Of a DNA stretch of 64,000 bases, positions 46,198 to 57,871 are shown piece by piece. Origin of the DNA: Powellomyces hirtus (taxonomy: Eukaryota > Chytridiomycota > Chytridiomycetes > Spizellomycetales > Powellomycetaceae); assembly GCA_025526995.1 (NCBI GenBank), contig JAHLKG010000023.1, forward strand, positions 248,001-312,000. Reading direction: 5' to 3'. Under the pieces are notes generated by a model, which was given only the letters and a program-made list of their open reading frames with translations, ran no database searches and had not been told where the DNA came from. The position numbers and the translations under genes were made by a program. Every line of letters begins with the position of its first letter. Within the stretch, counting starts at the first letter, position 1.

Positions 46198-49100
46198 TCA
46201 AGTAGAGACGGGCTTCTCGGGAGGAGAGGGGCCCGCGGCTGTACCCTGCTGCTCCTGTTGGTCCTTGCCGGTTTGAAGGCTCGATTCTGGTGGTATCGCG
46301 GAATGGTCGGTACAAGGTCGGGAAGACGAGAGCTGCGCAGCCGCATCGGCAGTGCTCTTCAACGGTGGCGGCGAGTCCTGTTGGTCCTTGCCGGTTTGAA
46401 GGCTCGATTCTGGTGGTATCGCGGAATGGTCGGCACAAGGTCGGGAAGACGAGAGCTGCGCAGCCGCATCGGCAGTGCTCTTCAACGGTGGCGGCGAGTC
46501 TCGATTGAACGTATTCAAGACCTCAGACAGGTCAGTCCACAGTCCCGCGTGCTTTGGCTGTTGGACTGGCTCATCTGCCCGTTCTATCAACGCATGAATG
46601 CGCTTCAAGTGCTCGTTCCAAGCCGCGGATCCGACGTGTTGAGCGACCGAGTCAAGCAATCTAAGAGTCTGCGGGAGCAGGGATACTGCGTTCTCCGCAG
46701 CCAGACGATGATATTCGCATGCCTTGTCCCAGTCTCCGCGTCTGACAAACGCGGCGATGACGTACCCATATGAATGAGAGTTGGGTCTCAAGGGATGTGA
46801 GGTCCGCTGCGAGCTGGAAGCCGAGATTTGGTGGAAATAGCGCTCCATGCGAATCAGGTCCCCAGCTCGCGCGTAGGCGCGAATGAGCTGATTAAACCCA
46901 TAGAGAGACGGCTCAATATCAAGGTTACGCATGTGCATGAACGTTTTCTCCCTCTTCTCTGCAACGCGAGGGTCGACAGCATATGCTAGCAACAAAACGT
47001 CGAAAACGCCGGAATCCGGGGTTACTCCCGTCTGTTCCATTTCGTCAAACACGCGTTTCACAAGAGAAAAATCTTTGGTGTTCTGCACCACGGATTGAAG
47101 GTATGCTTTGAACGCGCGAGCGTCGGGGTGCACGTGGTCAACTGTTCGCATGGTTAACCAGAGTTGCTGGACAGCAGTAAAGTTGTCTTGGAAGATCTGG
47201 ATGAGCTGGGTATATGCTGCCACGTCAGGCCGGATGCCGTGAGATTTGAGATCGCGGAAAATGTTAACCGCAAGATCTGCGTCGTTCATCCGCGCACAGT
47301 AAGCAAGAAAACTTCCCATAATGTAGGCGTCAGCATGTGTCGTAGAGGTCCCATTGCTTATCAGTGAATTTGTTCCATCTCGGGCATCGCGGATATGCAT
47401 CTGATTCAGAATGCGCACTGCGGCAGCATAGTTGTCATCCCGTAAGTACCCATCAATCAACTTCGTCGACAGAAACTTGTCGGGCTTGATGCCGACTTCT
47501 GACATTTCTCTCATGAACACCTCAGCGCGTCCTTCATCGCCCTGCGCCAAGTAGCCGCGCATGACAGCGCCGTATATCGATGCATCCGGCAGTACTTCTC
47601 TCTTCGCCATGACCTTGAGTAGGATAGCAGCATCGCGTGGTCGGCCATGGCGCACAAAGTAGTCGATGATTGTGGAGAAGAAAATCCGGTCGACATCGAC
47701 ATCCTTGTTGTCAAGAATCTCCTCAATCAAGTCGAATACTGTTGGATCAAACGACCAGTTATCGAGCTTGTGCTGCACCAGGATCGTGAGCGTCGAGATG
47801 TCGGGCTTCATATTGATCTCGTGCATTGCGCGGAGCCATGAATCTGTAGACTTTTTGTGGTCGCGACCAGCGCTGAGACCAGAATTCCACATGCCGATCT
47901 GCGGTTTCACACCCGCTTTGGTCATATGAGAATACAATGCCCGCGCGAAATTGGCATCTCTACGCCGGGAGGCAATGATCAAGAATTGTGCGTAGCTTTC
48001 AGCACACAGGGTCGCCCCGGCGTCACTTATGCTGTCGTACAAGCGGACCGCCCCATTCCAATCTTTTTCTCGTGTATGTTTGCCTAGCAACTCCCGAATC
48101 AGCCCTGAGGGGAGCGACAAGTGTGACTTGACCAGTAGTGCTATCACCCATTCCACCTGCCCAGGGTCCCGGGAAGTCACTGCCAATTCGTATAGAAGGC
48201 GCCAGGTACCGGAATTCCACATGCCGATCTGCGGTTTCACACCCGCTTTGGTCATATGGGAATACAATGCCCGCGCGAAATTGGCATCTCCATGCCGGGA
48301 GGCAATGCGCAAGAATTGTGCGTAGCTTTCAGCACACAGGGTCGCCCCGGCGTCACTTATGCTGTTGTACAAGCGGACCGCCCCATTCCAATCTTTTTCT
48401 CGTGTATGTTTGCCTAGCAACTCCCGAATCAACCCTGAGGGGAGCGACAAGTGTGACTTGACCAGTAGAGCTATCACCCATTCCACCTGCCGAGGGTCCC
48501 GGGAAGTCACTGCAAATTCGTATAGAAGGCGCCAGGTACCGTCATGCCGCTGGGGAAAGCCTTTGCGTTCCATCTTCTCCGCTGCAGAGGCTGCCCTGTG
48601 TAGCTGATGTGCGTTGCCAGTCTGTGTGTCGAGGTACAGATGAATCAGATCGGTCCAGCACGGTAATTTGGATGCCCGGCCCAGATCCATCATAACGACC
48701 AAGATTTTATATATGCGTCGCGCCGCGATGGAGGGCTTCCCCGATTTCCAGAATCTCCCGATCAGTTTCGTCACGTCGGTATCAGCCACTCTTATGAGAA
48801 ACGTACGCAGTCCATTGTTTGGTGATCTGTTGGACGTTTGCCCTTTTTCCGGACGAGTAAGGTATTCCCAAAGCTGGTCCGCATCCAATTCAGAATTCGA
48901 GCCAATGAAACGACGCGTGCTATTGGTTGGCAGCGATTTGGTCGGCAGCGCTCGCTCTGATCGTTCCCTAATCTTTGAACCATCTCCAAACTCCCCACCG
49001 GTCGCAAGGGCTTTCGCCTTGCTATGGTTGCTGCGGCGGCCGCGAGGATGCGATGTCCCTCCCTGCGAACGTTCGCGCTCGATAGCACTGTCGGTTGCGT

Positions 49101-49287
49101 CGGACCAGAGCATCCGCCACTTCAGACATTGTCCACTCATCATTGCCACACGGCCGCTTCGAGTGAGATACGGGTATCGTCGACGGAGAGTAGGACACAG
49201 GGAAAAGCTCGAGTTTGCTGTGAAGATTGCTTTTACGTTTTCGAAGGTTGCAAGCGGAAGCAGCCGGTGGGTGGCAGCGAAGCTCAT
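46198..49287 (-). CDS. Pentatricopeptide-repeat protein, probably mitochondrial (1029 aa)
   Basis: A single exon. The first ATG is at 49287 (MSFAATHRLLPLATFENVKAIF), an Arg/Ser/hydrophobic start compatible with mitochondrial import; no ATG precedes it in frame. Residues ~180-900 are degenerate ~35-residue PPR helical pairs (AKREVLPDASIYGAVMRGYL, MSEVGIKPDKFLSTKLIDGY, DLKSHGIRPDVAAYTQLIQ). PPR proteins bind organellar RNA for processing, stability or translation. Two tandem duplications keep the frame: 330 bp (47882-48211 / 48212-48541), adding about three repeats, and 123 bp (46253-46375 / 46376-46498), doubling a 41-residue Ser/Pro segment in the tail. The interval 49288-50106 upstream shows no separate gene. 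Confidence 0.88.
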   Translation of the reverse strand: MSFAATHRLLPLATFENVKAIFTANSSFSLCPTLRRRYPYLTRSGRVAMMSGQCLKWRMLWSDATDSAIERERSQGGTSHPRGRRSNHSKAKALATGGEFGDGSKIRERSERALPTKSLPTNSTRRFIGSNSELDADQLWEYLTRPEKGQTSNRSPNNGLRTFLIRVADTDVTKLIGRFWKSGKPSIAARRIYKILVVMMDLGRASKLPCWTDLIHLYLDTQTGNAHQLHRAASAAEKMERKGFPQRHDGTWRLLYEFAVTSRDPRQVEWVIALLVKSHLSLPSGLIRELLGKHTREKDWNGAVRLYNSISDAGATLCAESYAQFLRIASRHGDANFARALYSHMTKAGVKPQIGMWNSGTWRLLYELAVTSRDPGQVEWVIALLVKSHLSLPSGLIRELLGKHTREKDWNGAVRLYDSISDAGATLCAESYAQFLIIASRRRDANFARALYSHMTKAGVKPQIGMWNSGLSAGRDHKKSTDSWLRAMHEINMKPDISTLTILVQHKLDNWSFDPTVFDLIEEILDNKDVDVDRIFFSTIIDYFVRHGRPRDAAILLKVMAKREVLPDASIYGAVMRGYLAQGDEGRAEVFMREMSEVGIKPDKFLSTKLIDGYLRDDNYAAAVRILNQMHIRDARDGTNSLISNGTSTTHADAYIMGSFLAYCARMNDADLAVNIFRDLKSHGIRPDVAAYTQLIQIFQDNFTAVQQLWLTMRTVDHVHPDARAFKAYLQSVVQNTKDFSLVKRVFDEMEQTGVTPDSGVFDVLLLAYAVDPRVAEKREKTFMHMRNLDIEPSLYGFNQLIRAYARAGDLIRMERYFHQISASSSQRTSHPLRPNSHSYGYVIAAFVRRGDWDKACEYHRLAAENAVSLLPQTLRLLDSVAQHVGSAAWNEHLKRIHALIERADEPVQQPKHAGLWTDLSEVLNTFNRDSPPPLKSTADAAAQLSSSRPCADHSAIPPESSLQTGKDQQDSPPPLKSTADAAAQLSSSRPCTDHSAIPPESSLQTGKDQQEQQGTAAGPSPPEKPVST
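46253..46498. repeat. 123-bp in-frame tandem duplication in the PPR gene
   Basis: Copies 46253-46375 and 46376-46498 are direct and nearly identical (one visible mismatch, T/C near 46316/46439). They encode the repeated Ser/Pro/Asp tail segment. Confidence 0.92.
47882..48541. repeat. 330-bp in-frame tandem duplication in the PPR gene
   Basis: Copies 47882-48211 and 48212-48541 are direct, abutting and differ at about ten positions by eye. Each is exactly 110 codons. Confidence 0.92.
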
Positions 49288-50106
49288 CAAGAGCAAGCGC
49301 CGAAGGTGGGAGAGAAGACGACAGTTGTTGCGACGGTGCTGCTGATGGTGCTGCTGTTGTTGAGAAAGATAGAGGGCCTCCGGGGCTGGTCCTTTGCGAG
49401 CGCATCAGGCAGCGCGGAGAGGTCAGCGAGTGGGTGGGGAGCCTTTTTCCGCGCGATACTCGGTCGTGAAGTAATTTGCGGGAGAATGCAATAAACACGC
49501 TATGATGTCCAGAGCGACTGTAATCAAAGTGAGGATGACGGTGGGTATATACAAATGTCGTTGAGACTGTTGGAATTAGAAAGATGGATTTTGCAGCGCC
49601 GTGCAATCGGCAAGGCAACCAACTGACAAGCTTGGAAGAAGATCAGCCAACGGACACCGGAATGGACCAAGCGCAGTAACTTTCCCGGTTCGATCCTGGC
49701 TCAGTTGGACGGCACGTGTTTCATCAGACTACTTATGGCTTAAGTGCCTCTTGCGTAAGCGATCGACCGAAGCGCGAAGTGAGATGAAACCTGTCATTCC
49801 AACTGACTGTTCAACCATCAAACCCTGGTCCCTTGCGCGCTCAGGCACTGCCTTGTAATCATAGAAGAGGAGATTCTCATTTGAAGCTGATAGATTGTCA
49901 CATGCATGTCTCAAGCGAGGACAAAAGTTCTGCCCAATGGTAGCTTACTGCCAAACCGTCGTGTGTCTCTACTCATTTTCATGTTCTAATCATCCAAGTA
50001 CATAAACGTAGACAACAACAAGACCTCTCAATCTCGTATGCAATCTTGTATTTTTCGTCAACGGCAACTTGCAACAGAACAAGCGAACGAAACACATATT
50101 CTCACC

Positions 50107-53100
50107 ATGACCACTCGTGGCGACCAAGATATTGTGCTTCTCCAAAATCAGCTTCCTGGAACACATAGCCTGCCACAGGATGCGAGTACCAAGCGATCTC
50201 CGGATTTCAAGGACGTCGGTGAGGGACATTGTGAACATCAGGTTGAAATGGGAGACGTAGTCGACGCGGAGAGAGAGAGACTGTTGGCTACGCCGCCAGA
50301 CAGAGGTTTGACCGAGAAGGAGGTGCAAGAAAGACTGCAAAGATTTGGAGAGAACGGTGAGCGCCATAACAACTTCCGAAAACCGAGATATTAGGGTCAC
50401 TGAATCATCCTCAATTTGCTGTGCGTAACAGAAATCCCCGAAAGACGCGCAAGCAATCTGCTCAAATTCCTGTCCTACTTTAGCGGGCCGATCTCCTTCC
50501 TGTTGGAGATCGCCACCATTGTCAGCGCTGTAGTCGGAGACTGGATAGACTTTGGCATTCTGCTCGTTGTTCTCGTTGTCAATGCTACAATTGGGTACTA
50601 TGGTGCGTATACCACCGTGATCGGCATTCCTGATCTCGACATTGTTACATCTCTGACACCCCTATCCTCTTCGTCTTTGTGCTATGTAGAGGAAGCAAAA
50701 GCTGAGTCCGCATTGGACGCCCTGAAGAATACGCTGGCACTGAAATGCCGAACGTTGCGCAACGGGCAGCTTCGAGACATAGACGCAAAAGAACTTGTCC
50801 CAGGTGACATTATCGCTCTCCGTATCGGGGACATTGTCCCCGCCGACGCCCGCTTGCTCGGGCTCTCGGCAACTGGTGATCCGACGGACAGCAAGCTACA
50901 GATCGACCAATCTGCGCTAACTGGGGAATCGCTGCCTGCCAGCAAAGGCAGAGGTGACATTGCCTACTCATCGTCGACTGTTAAGCAGGGACAAATGCTC
51001 GCCGTTGTCGTGAAGACCGCGCTGGACACGTATATTGGGCGTGCGGCAAACCTGATTAGCGTCACGAAGGACATCGGCCACTTTCAGAAAATCATTAACA
51101 AGATTGGGAACTTCTTGATTATTATCACTGTGGTAAGCTCCATAAATCTGCGCTTTATCAGGAACTATCTCAACCACATGCATCTCAAGGTTCTCGTTGT
51201 GATCATTTTGTTCGTAAACCTGTTCAGCAAGCACCAAGGTTTCCTCCATGCTCTCCGCTCCGTCCTCGTACTAACGGTGGCCGCAATCCCGATAGGACTC
51301 CCAACCGTTCTAAGCGTAACAATGGCAGTCGGCGCTAAAGAGCTCGCCAAAGAGAAAGTCATTGTAAAACGCTTGACAGCCATCGAAGAATTTGCTTCCG
51401 TGAGAGTGCTCTGTTCCGACAAAACCGGCACGCTGACCATGAACCGGCTCTCCTTCGACCGCCCATACCTCGCGTACGAAGGCGCCACACCCGAGAACCC
51501 GCAAGGTGACGGGACAGCTTACACGGAGCAAGAACTACTGATGACAGCATATCTGGCATCGGAAGTTGGCACGCAGGATGCTATCGAGGTTGCTGTGCGC
51601 AAGGCTGCTAAGGACCGTGTATCGGCACTTAAAGATATTGGGGATGCAGACCATCGGGTGCCAGGGTACAAAGTGCTGGAATTTATCCCGTTTAACCCAA
51701 CGTCGAAGTATACCTCTGCGCTTGTGATGGATGTCACGAAGGGCACTACATTTCGGTGCATCAAGGGCGCACCGCAAGTCATTCTCGATTCTGTCGGAGG
51801 CCATGCGGAAGCGCAGCACGCTATCAACGATTTTGCCCGACGTGGTTTGCGGGCTTTGGGTGTGGCAAAGACCACCGATGTGGAACTAACGAAGTTTGAA
51901 CTTGTGGGGATGATTTCGCTGCTTGACCCGGTAGGAGGACATCGTCCATACCATTTACTTCTAACGATCAGAGCTGACGCAAGGGACCCCAGCCGCGTCC
52001 GGACTCGGCAGCAACAATCCAGGAATGCGAGAGACTAGGGGTTGCAGTCAAGATGATAACGGGCGACCAAGCGATCATAGCGAAGGAAGTCGCTCGCCGT
52101 CTTGGCATGCAGCGCACAATCCTCGACGCTCATGCACTCGTCAACCCGGACGTTTCCGAAACAGACCTCATGCATCGTGTTGAGAAAGCAGATGGTTTTG
52201 CTCAGGTTATCCCCGAACACAAGTATCGCGTTGTGGAATTGTTACAAAAGAAAGGGTATCTAGTTGGAATGACTGGTATGTGGAAGAAAGACCTGTGGAT
52301 GATTTCAAGCCACATTTGGACATGTCACACTGAATTAGAAAATTTGGTTTTAAGGTGACGGCGTAAACGATGCGCCGGCATTGAAGAGAGCAAACGTAGG
52401 GATTGCTGTAGAGGGTTGCACGGACGCCGCTCGCTCGGCCGCCGACATTGTTTTACTTGCCGCTGGCCTCTCGACCATCGTAAATGGTATCGAGACCTCC
52501 CGTGCTATCTTTCAGCGGATGCGCTCGTATGCCCGTAAGTATGACAATGAGACTTACCCAGATCAATTTTAATTCCCTTCCCTAATCGCTCGCCTTCGCT
52601 CGCATCTATCCGTCAGTGTACCGAATCGCCTCGACAATTCACTTTCTCATCTTCTTCTTCATTACGCTCCTGGCTTTCGATTTCTCGCTCCCCGACCGGC
52701 TGATCATCCTGATCGCAGTTCTGAATGATGCAGCAACGCTCGTCATCTCAGTCGACAACACGCGAATCTCGCGCAGGCCCGACAAATGGCGTCTGGGCCA
52801 GCTCATGTTTCTCTCATTCGTGATTGGTATCATCCTCGTTGCGATCTCATTTGCTCACTTCTTTGTCGCGAGAGACGTGTTCAACGTGGATCACGCAACG
52901 CTGCAGACAATCATCTACCTCAACATTTCGTCTTGCCCGCATTTTGTGATCTTTTCGACGCGGGTGCCGGGTTGGCTCTGGGAGTCGAGGCCAAGCTTGG
53001 TTTTCATAGTCGCGGTGGGGGCGACACAGGTTTTTGCTATGTTCATGTCGATCTATGGCGTGTCGTTCTTCGAAGCCGTGCCCATGTAAGTTTCGCACCT

Positions 53101-53501
53101 GCTGCTGTTCAAGATACTGGCGATTGAGAACACCTCTCTTCGTCTTCCACAGCGGCTGGGGATGGGGTCTCAGCATCATAGGTATCTCCTTGCTTTCCAT
53201 GTTTCTCATTGATGCTGTCAAAGTCTTTGGTCTCCGGAAATGGTCCTTTGCGCTCACCGCGCGTCTTTGGCCCGTGCCGTCCCGACGCGCTGAACTCGCC
53301 AAGCGTAGAGCTGCCGAACGAAAAGCTATAGCTCTGCAGCGCAACTGCCACAAGGCTCGCATCGGTGGCATTGCTATCAGCACCATCGCTTTTTGGAAAC
53401 GTACTGCGGCCACCCATCGTACCAGCCGGGACGCAGCTGATAATAGACGGCAGGGTTCAGGGGCGGAAACTGTCACCCTGAACATGCACGGAAACGCGTA
53501 G
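50107..53501 (+). CDS. PMA1: P-type plasma-membrane H+-ATPase, PMA1-like (8 exons, ~961 aa)
   Basis: Exons 50107-50356, 50432-50602, 50690-51132, 51190-51930, 51993-52275, 52355-52534, 52617-53085 and 53153-53501 join in phase. Features are a cytosolic N-terminus ending [20 protein letters not shown]1-2 ([20 protein letters not shown]), actuator LTGES, TM4 [10 protein letters not shown], phosphorylated Asp in CSDKTGTLT (~363), [14 protein letters not shown], and hinge GDGVNDAP (~631), then about six C-terminal membrane spans. These mark subtype IIIA proton pumps. It drives nutrient uptake by exporting H+ with ATP. The basic C-terminal tail ([16 protein letters not shown]) may be regulatory. 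In-frame ATGs at 50038 and 50107 compete; the second is chosen because it opens the less odd N-terminus. Confidence 0.94.
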
Positions 53502-54076
53502 ATGCATAACCTGCAACTCACATATGTGCATGCCCGTTCGTCATTCTCTTGCGAATGTCTCTGTATGGCGTTGTTATCCGATTTCCTATTAATCATACGT
53601 CCCTGGCTTCTTTGTTGAAATATTATCCAGCCACTGGGCCGTTTTGCCATTGAGCATTGCTGCAGAGAATACGGCACCGGCCTCTCTCGGTGCCAGCAGA
53701 TGCATAACAAATCGTATGCCCACACTCCATCTCGGAATCTTATGCGGCGTGCTTGCAACCCACGCCGCACACCAGGGCCAATGCTCGAAAGACAATCGAG
53801 AGGAACCCACTGGCATGTGAGGGCCACTACATATGCCGAAGCCATGGCCTATCCCACATGATCATGATTTTCCGTCACCGAAAGAAAAAAAAAAAAGTTT
53901 CTCATTCCCAAAACCAACCAAGGATCCCTCGTCACACAGCACCTTACGCGTCCCGCGCGGTACAGTCCGAGTCACTTTTCGTGGGGAAAAGTGTGAAATG
54001 TTGCCTTCTCTGGGCTCGGAAAAGACTTCTGACACCAGTTGTCGCTATCAATCCTCAGTTTTAGACATGGAGCAGC

Positions 54077-54250
54077 ATGGAAGATTCTCGCAATTCACAG
54101 CGGGTCTTTGCACCACTGGTCGGCTGGGCTACAGCTTTTTTTTTTAATTCAGCGATCACGTTGTGGATGATCGGGTCCGGGAGCATTCTGGCCTGCGTGG
54201 GCACCGTGCTGGCAAAGCCTAAGTCACACCAGCTTATTCTTTTTGGGTAA
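54077..54250 (+). CDS. Possible 57-residue membrane microprotein
   Basis: ATG 54077 opens a frame to TAA 54248. After MEDSRNSQR comes a long hydrophobic region (VFAPLVGWATAFFF, then LWMIGSGSILACVGTVL) and a short KPKSHQ tail, so one or two membrane spans. The T-run inside it keeps frame exactly. There is no known family, and chance is quite possible. The rest of 53502-54652 holds no recognised feature. Confidence 0.3.
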   Translation: MEDSRNSQRVFAPLVGWATAFFFNSAITLWMIGSGSILACVGTVLAKPKSHQLILFG

Positions 54251-54652
54251 CCTGGACGTAGCAAGAAAGCCGCACCTAAACCCACGACCGTCAACCCGTC
54301 GGAAAGTAGTGGTTACAGTATGTCGTTGAAGGGTCGTTTGTAATGACACTGAAAGGGGATTTTGCCCGTCCCGTCAAAGCGGACTGGAGCAACACTTTGT
54401 ATCTCTGAAGCTCCCCTTGTCATACATAATAAGAACTTCAAGTTGAAGACACACGACGCAATCCGTTGTGCGTCGTCGCTTCCTGCAAATTGGGACTTTC
54501 CCTCTCTCCACGCTTTCCGCACATAAAAAAACCACTGCACAATAATGTAAGTAGAGCATTAGAGCGCCCATCAATAGTCCGTCCATCCCTGGTTGATAAA
54601 ATAGGGAACAGTAGAGACCGCTGTCAAAAACTCTTTACACAAATCATTTACC

Positions 54653-57600
54653 ATGTTTCGCCGATTGACAGCGTGTCTCGGTGTCCACTCATCGTCTTCT
54701 CAACCCAGAGAAGCAGTCACAGCGTCATCCGCCAAACGCTCTCTAGAAAACCCCACCGCATCTCCATCGCAGGCTTCCAGCTCGCGAACCTCATTCTCTG
54801 AACGAACCATGTGCATGCACAACCACTCTGGCGCCGCGGGCGGCAGTGTCACCGCGGCTCGCGAAATCCTGCCCGCGACAGTCAAGCCCACGCACTACAG
54901 AGTCGAACTGACCCCCGACCTGGTTGGCTTTGAGTTCAAGGGAGTCGTGGACGTCAGGTGCGTTAGCCGCGCAGACCATGCAAAACACATCAGACCCAGA
55001 TTCTCATCGGTCGAGTCCATAGCTTAAAGGTGAACGAGAAGATCACCACCATCGTCTGCAATGCCAACGAGCTCAAGATTCAGTCCGCTACTGTCACCTC
55101 GGTGTACATGAAGACTGAGAACACGTGAGTTTTGGGAATACTCGTTCGAGGACCGGAAGGTGGATGCCCTGGAAAAGTTGTTGACATCGCCAAACTCTCC
55201 AGTCAGCCTGCTACCAAGATCACCCTCGATGAGAAGGCCGAGACCGTCACATTCGAGTTTGCCAACGCCATCGAGGCTGGTGCCACCGCTACCCTGCACA
55301 TCGAGTACACTGGTATCCACAATGACAAGATGGCCGGATTCTATCGCAGCTCTTACACCAAGGACGGCGAGAAGAAGTAAATCTCATTTGTTTGTCCGAG
55401 GCATGCTCGATGTAAGAGCTAATTCGGATTGTTTCTTGCATCAGGCACATGGTTGTCACGCAGTTCGAGGCTACCGACTGCCGACGCGCCCTGCCATCGT
55501 GGGATGAGCCAAATCTCAAGGCCACCTTCGACGTTGTGCTGAACATCGAGAAGAACTTCACTGCCTTGTCCAACATGAACGCCGTGGAGGAGAAGGATGT
55601 CGAGATTGACGGCAAGTCCCTGAAGGCCGTCAAGTTCGCCACCACCCCCATCATGAGTACCTACGTAAGTGACATAGTTGCGACATTTGGATTTTTCATC
55701 CCCATCTGATCCTTGTTGCCCTCCGCTCTCTGAACAATCAGCTCCTCGCGTTTGCCGTCGGTGATCTCGAGTACATTGAGACCACATCAAGTGCCAAGGC
55801 ACCAGCGGATGCTGTCCCCGTTACAGTCCGTGTGTACACCCTCCCTGGCCAGAAGGAGCAGGGTCGCTTCGCATTGGAAGTGTGCGCTCGTGTTCTGGAA
55901 TTTTTCTCTGAATACTTCGACGTCGCGTACCCACTGCCCAAGATGGATCTGATCGCCATTCCCGATTTCAGCGCTGGTGCTATGGAGAACTGGGGTCTGG
56001 TCACATACCGAGAAATCTACCTTCTCTACGATGAGAAAAACTCCACTGCCAAGGTGAAGGAGGGCATTGCCTACGTCGTTGGTCACGAATTGGCTCATCA
56101 GTGGTTCGGAAACCTGGTGACTATGGACTGGTGGAGCGAGCTCTGGTTGAACGAGGGTTTTGCCACCTTTGTCGGATGGATGGCCACTGACCACCTCTTC
56201 CCCGAGTGGAAGATCTGGACTTCTTTCATCACTGCTGATTACTCGCAAGGAAAGGAACTCGATGCCCTTCGCAGCAGTCACCCCATTGAGGTTGAGGTAC
56301 AAAGCCCGTCTGAGATCATCCAGATTTTCGACGCCATTTCATACTCGAAGGGAGCGTCCGTCATCCGAATGTTGAACTCTTACCTCGGAACCGACACTTT
56401 CAAGACTGGTATCCGCGCGTACCTGCAGAAGCACAAGTTTCAGAATGCCACCACCCTCGACTTGTGGGCCGCTCTCGGCGCTGCTTCCGGCCGCGACGTT
56501 GCCAAGTTCATGCTTCCATGGACCCGCGACACCGGCTACCCTCTTGTAACTGTTTTGGACGAGAGGTTCGACGAAGCCAAGGGCGAGATGACATTGAAAC
56601 TCAAGCAGAGCAGATTTTTGTCCTCTGGCGAGACTACCGCCCAAGAGGACGCTACCGGTACCGTCTGGTGGGTCCCTCTCGTCATCACCACCCACCTCGC
56701 TCCCCGCAAGGCTACCGATCATATCTTGTCGGAGAAGGAGGCCTCCATTACCTTCCCGTACAGCAAGGCCGAGGGCGCTTTCTGGAAGCTCAACTTTGAC
56801 ACCACTGGCTTCTACCGTGTCCGTCTGAACGAGGAGCAGCTCCGCAGTCTGGCAACCCTGATCAAGGCCAATCCTAAGGCTCTCTCCAACGAGGACAAGC
56901 TTGGTGTTCTCGGGGACGCCTTTGCTCTCGCCTTCTCTGGTCACGGAAGCACCACCGCTGCCCTTGAGCTGATCAAGGCTTTCGAGGCCGAGGAGGACTA
57001 TATCCTGCTCAAGGAAATCTCCACCAAACTGGACTCTATGATTGATGCCTGGTACAAGGAGGACAAGGAGGTAACCAATGGCCTCAAAGCCATTAAGCGT
57101 CAGATCTTCTCTGGCAAGGCCAAGGCCATGGGCTTTGAGTACCCCGTCGGTGAAGACCACCTCTCTGGCCTGAAGCGTACCCTCGTCATCGAGGCCGCCG
57201 CTCACGCCGACGATGCGGAAATTGTGAAGGCTCTGCAAGAACGATTCGTGAAGTTTATTGCTGGCGACGAATCCGCCCTGCCCCCCAACCTCCGCGCCAT
57301 TGCCTACTCCACGGTTCTGGCCTACAGCACCAAACCGCAGGAAGACTTTGATGCCGTCATGAAGATCTACCGAACGGCCGCAACTCCCGACCAGAAGGTA
57401 TTTGCCCTTGTTTCGCTTGGTGCTGTCAACGACCAGGCCCTCGTCGACCGCTTGATGAATGAGATTGTCCTCGATACGGAAGTTGTCCGCTCCAACGAGG
57501 TGCCCATGGTCATCCGCGGCATGACCAGCAATAACCCGGAACTCGTTCGCGTCCGTGCCCTCGTCTGGCCCTTCCTCCTCAAGAACTGGGACCTCCTTAT

Positions 57601-57871
57601 TGAGCGATACAAGGCTTCCCTTGGACTCATGGGCGGTCTGATTCAGCTTGCGATCCAGCCCCAGGTCGGTCAGGAGATTCTCGACACGGTCGAGAACTGG
57701 CGTGCCGGCAAGGACCTCAAGTCCGACGAAGAAAAGGCCAAGCGCGCTGAGGACATCAAGGCTATTAGCCGACGAATCGACCAGGCGGTCGAGTTTGTCC
57801 GTGGAAAGACTGCTTGGGTCAACCGCGAACGCGAGCACGTTGCTGAATGGGTCAAGAAGAGCTCTGCTTAA
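54653..57871 (+). CDS. M1-family zinc aminopeptidase (5 exons, 976 aa)
   Basis: Exons 54653-54957, 55023-55124, 55203-55376, 55445-55664 and 55742-57871 join in phase. Conserved parts are ILPATVKPTHYRVELTPD, QFEATDCRRALPSWDEP, the substrate-binding GAMENWG, zinc site HELAHQWFG with the third ligand in NEGFA, then the ERAP1-like C-terminal helical domain. It resembles yeast Aap1/Ape2 and puromycin-sensitive aminopeptidase, removing N-terminal residues from peptides. The first ~52 residues (MFRRLTACLGVHSSSSQP) are Ser/Arg-rich and could target mitochondria; starting at the later MCMHNHSG would give a cytosolic form. A 520-codon minus-strand frame across the last exon is a codon-bias shadow. Confidence 0.96.

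Noticed and set aside
49680..49715. CGGTTCGATCCTGG, another B-box-like word
   Set aside because: No cloverleaf could be drawn on either strand.
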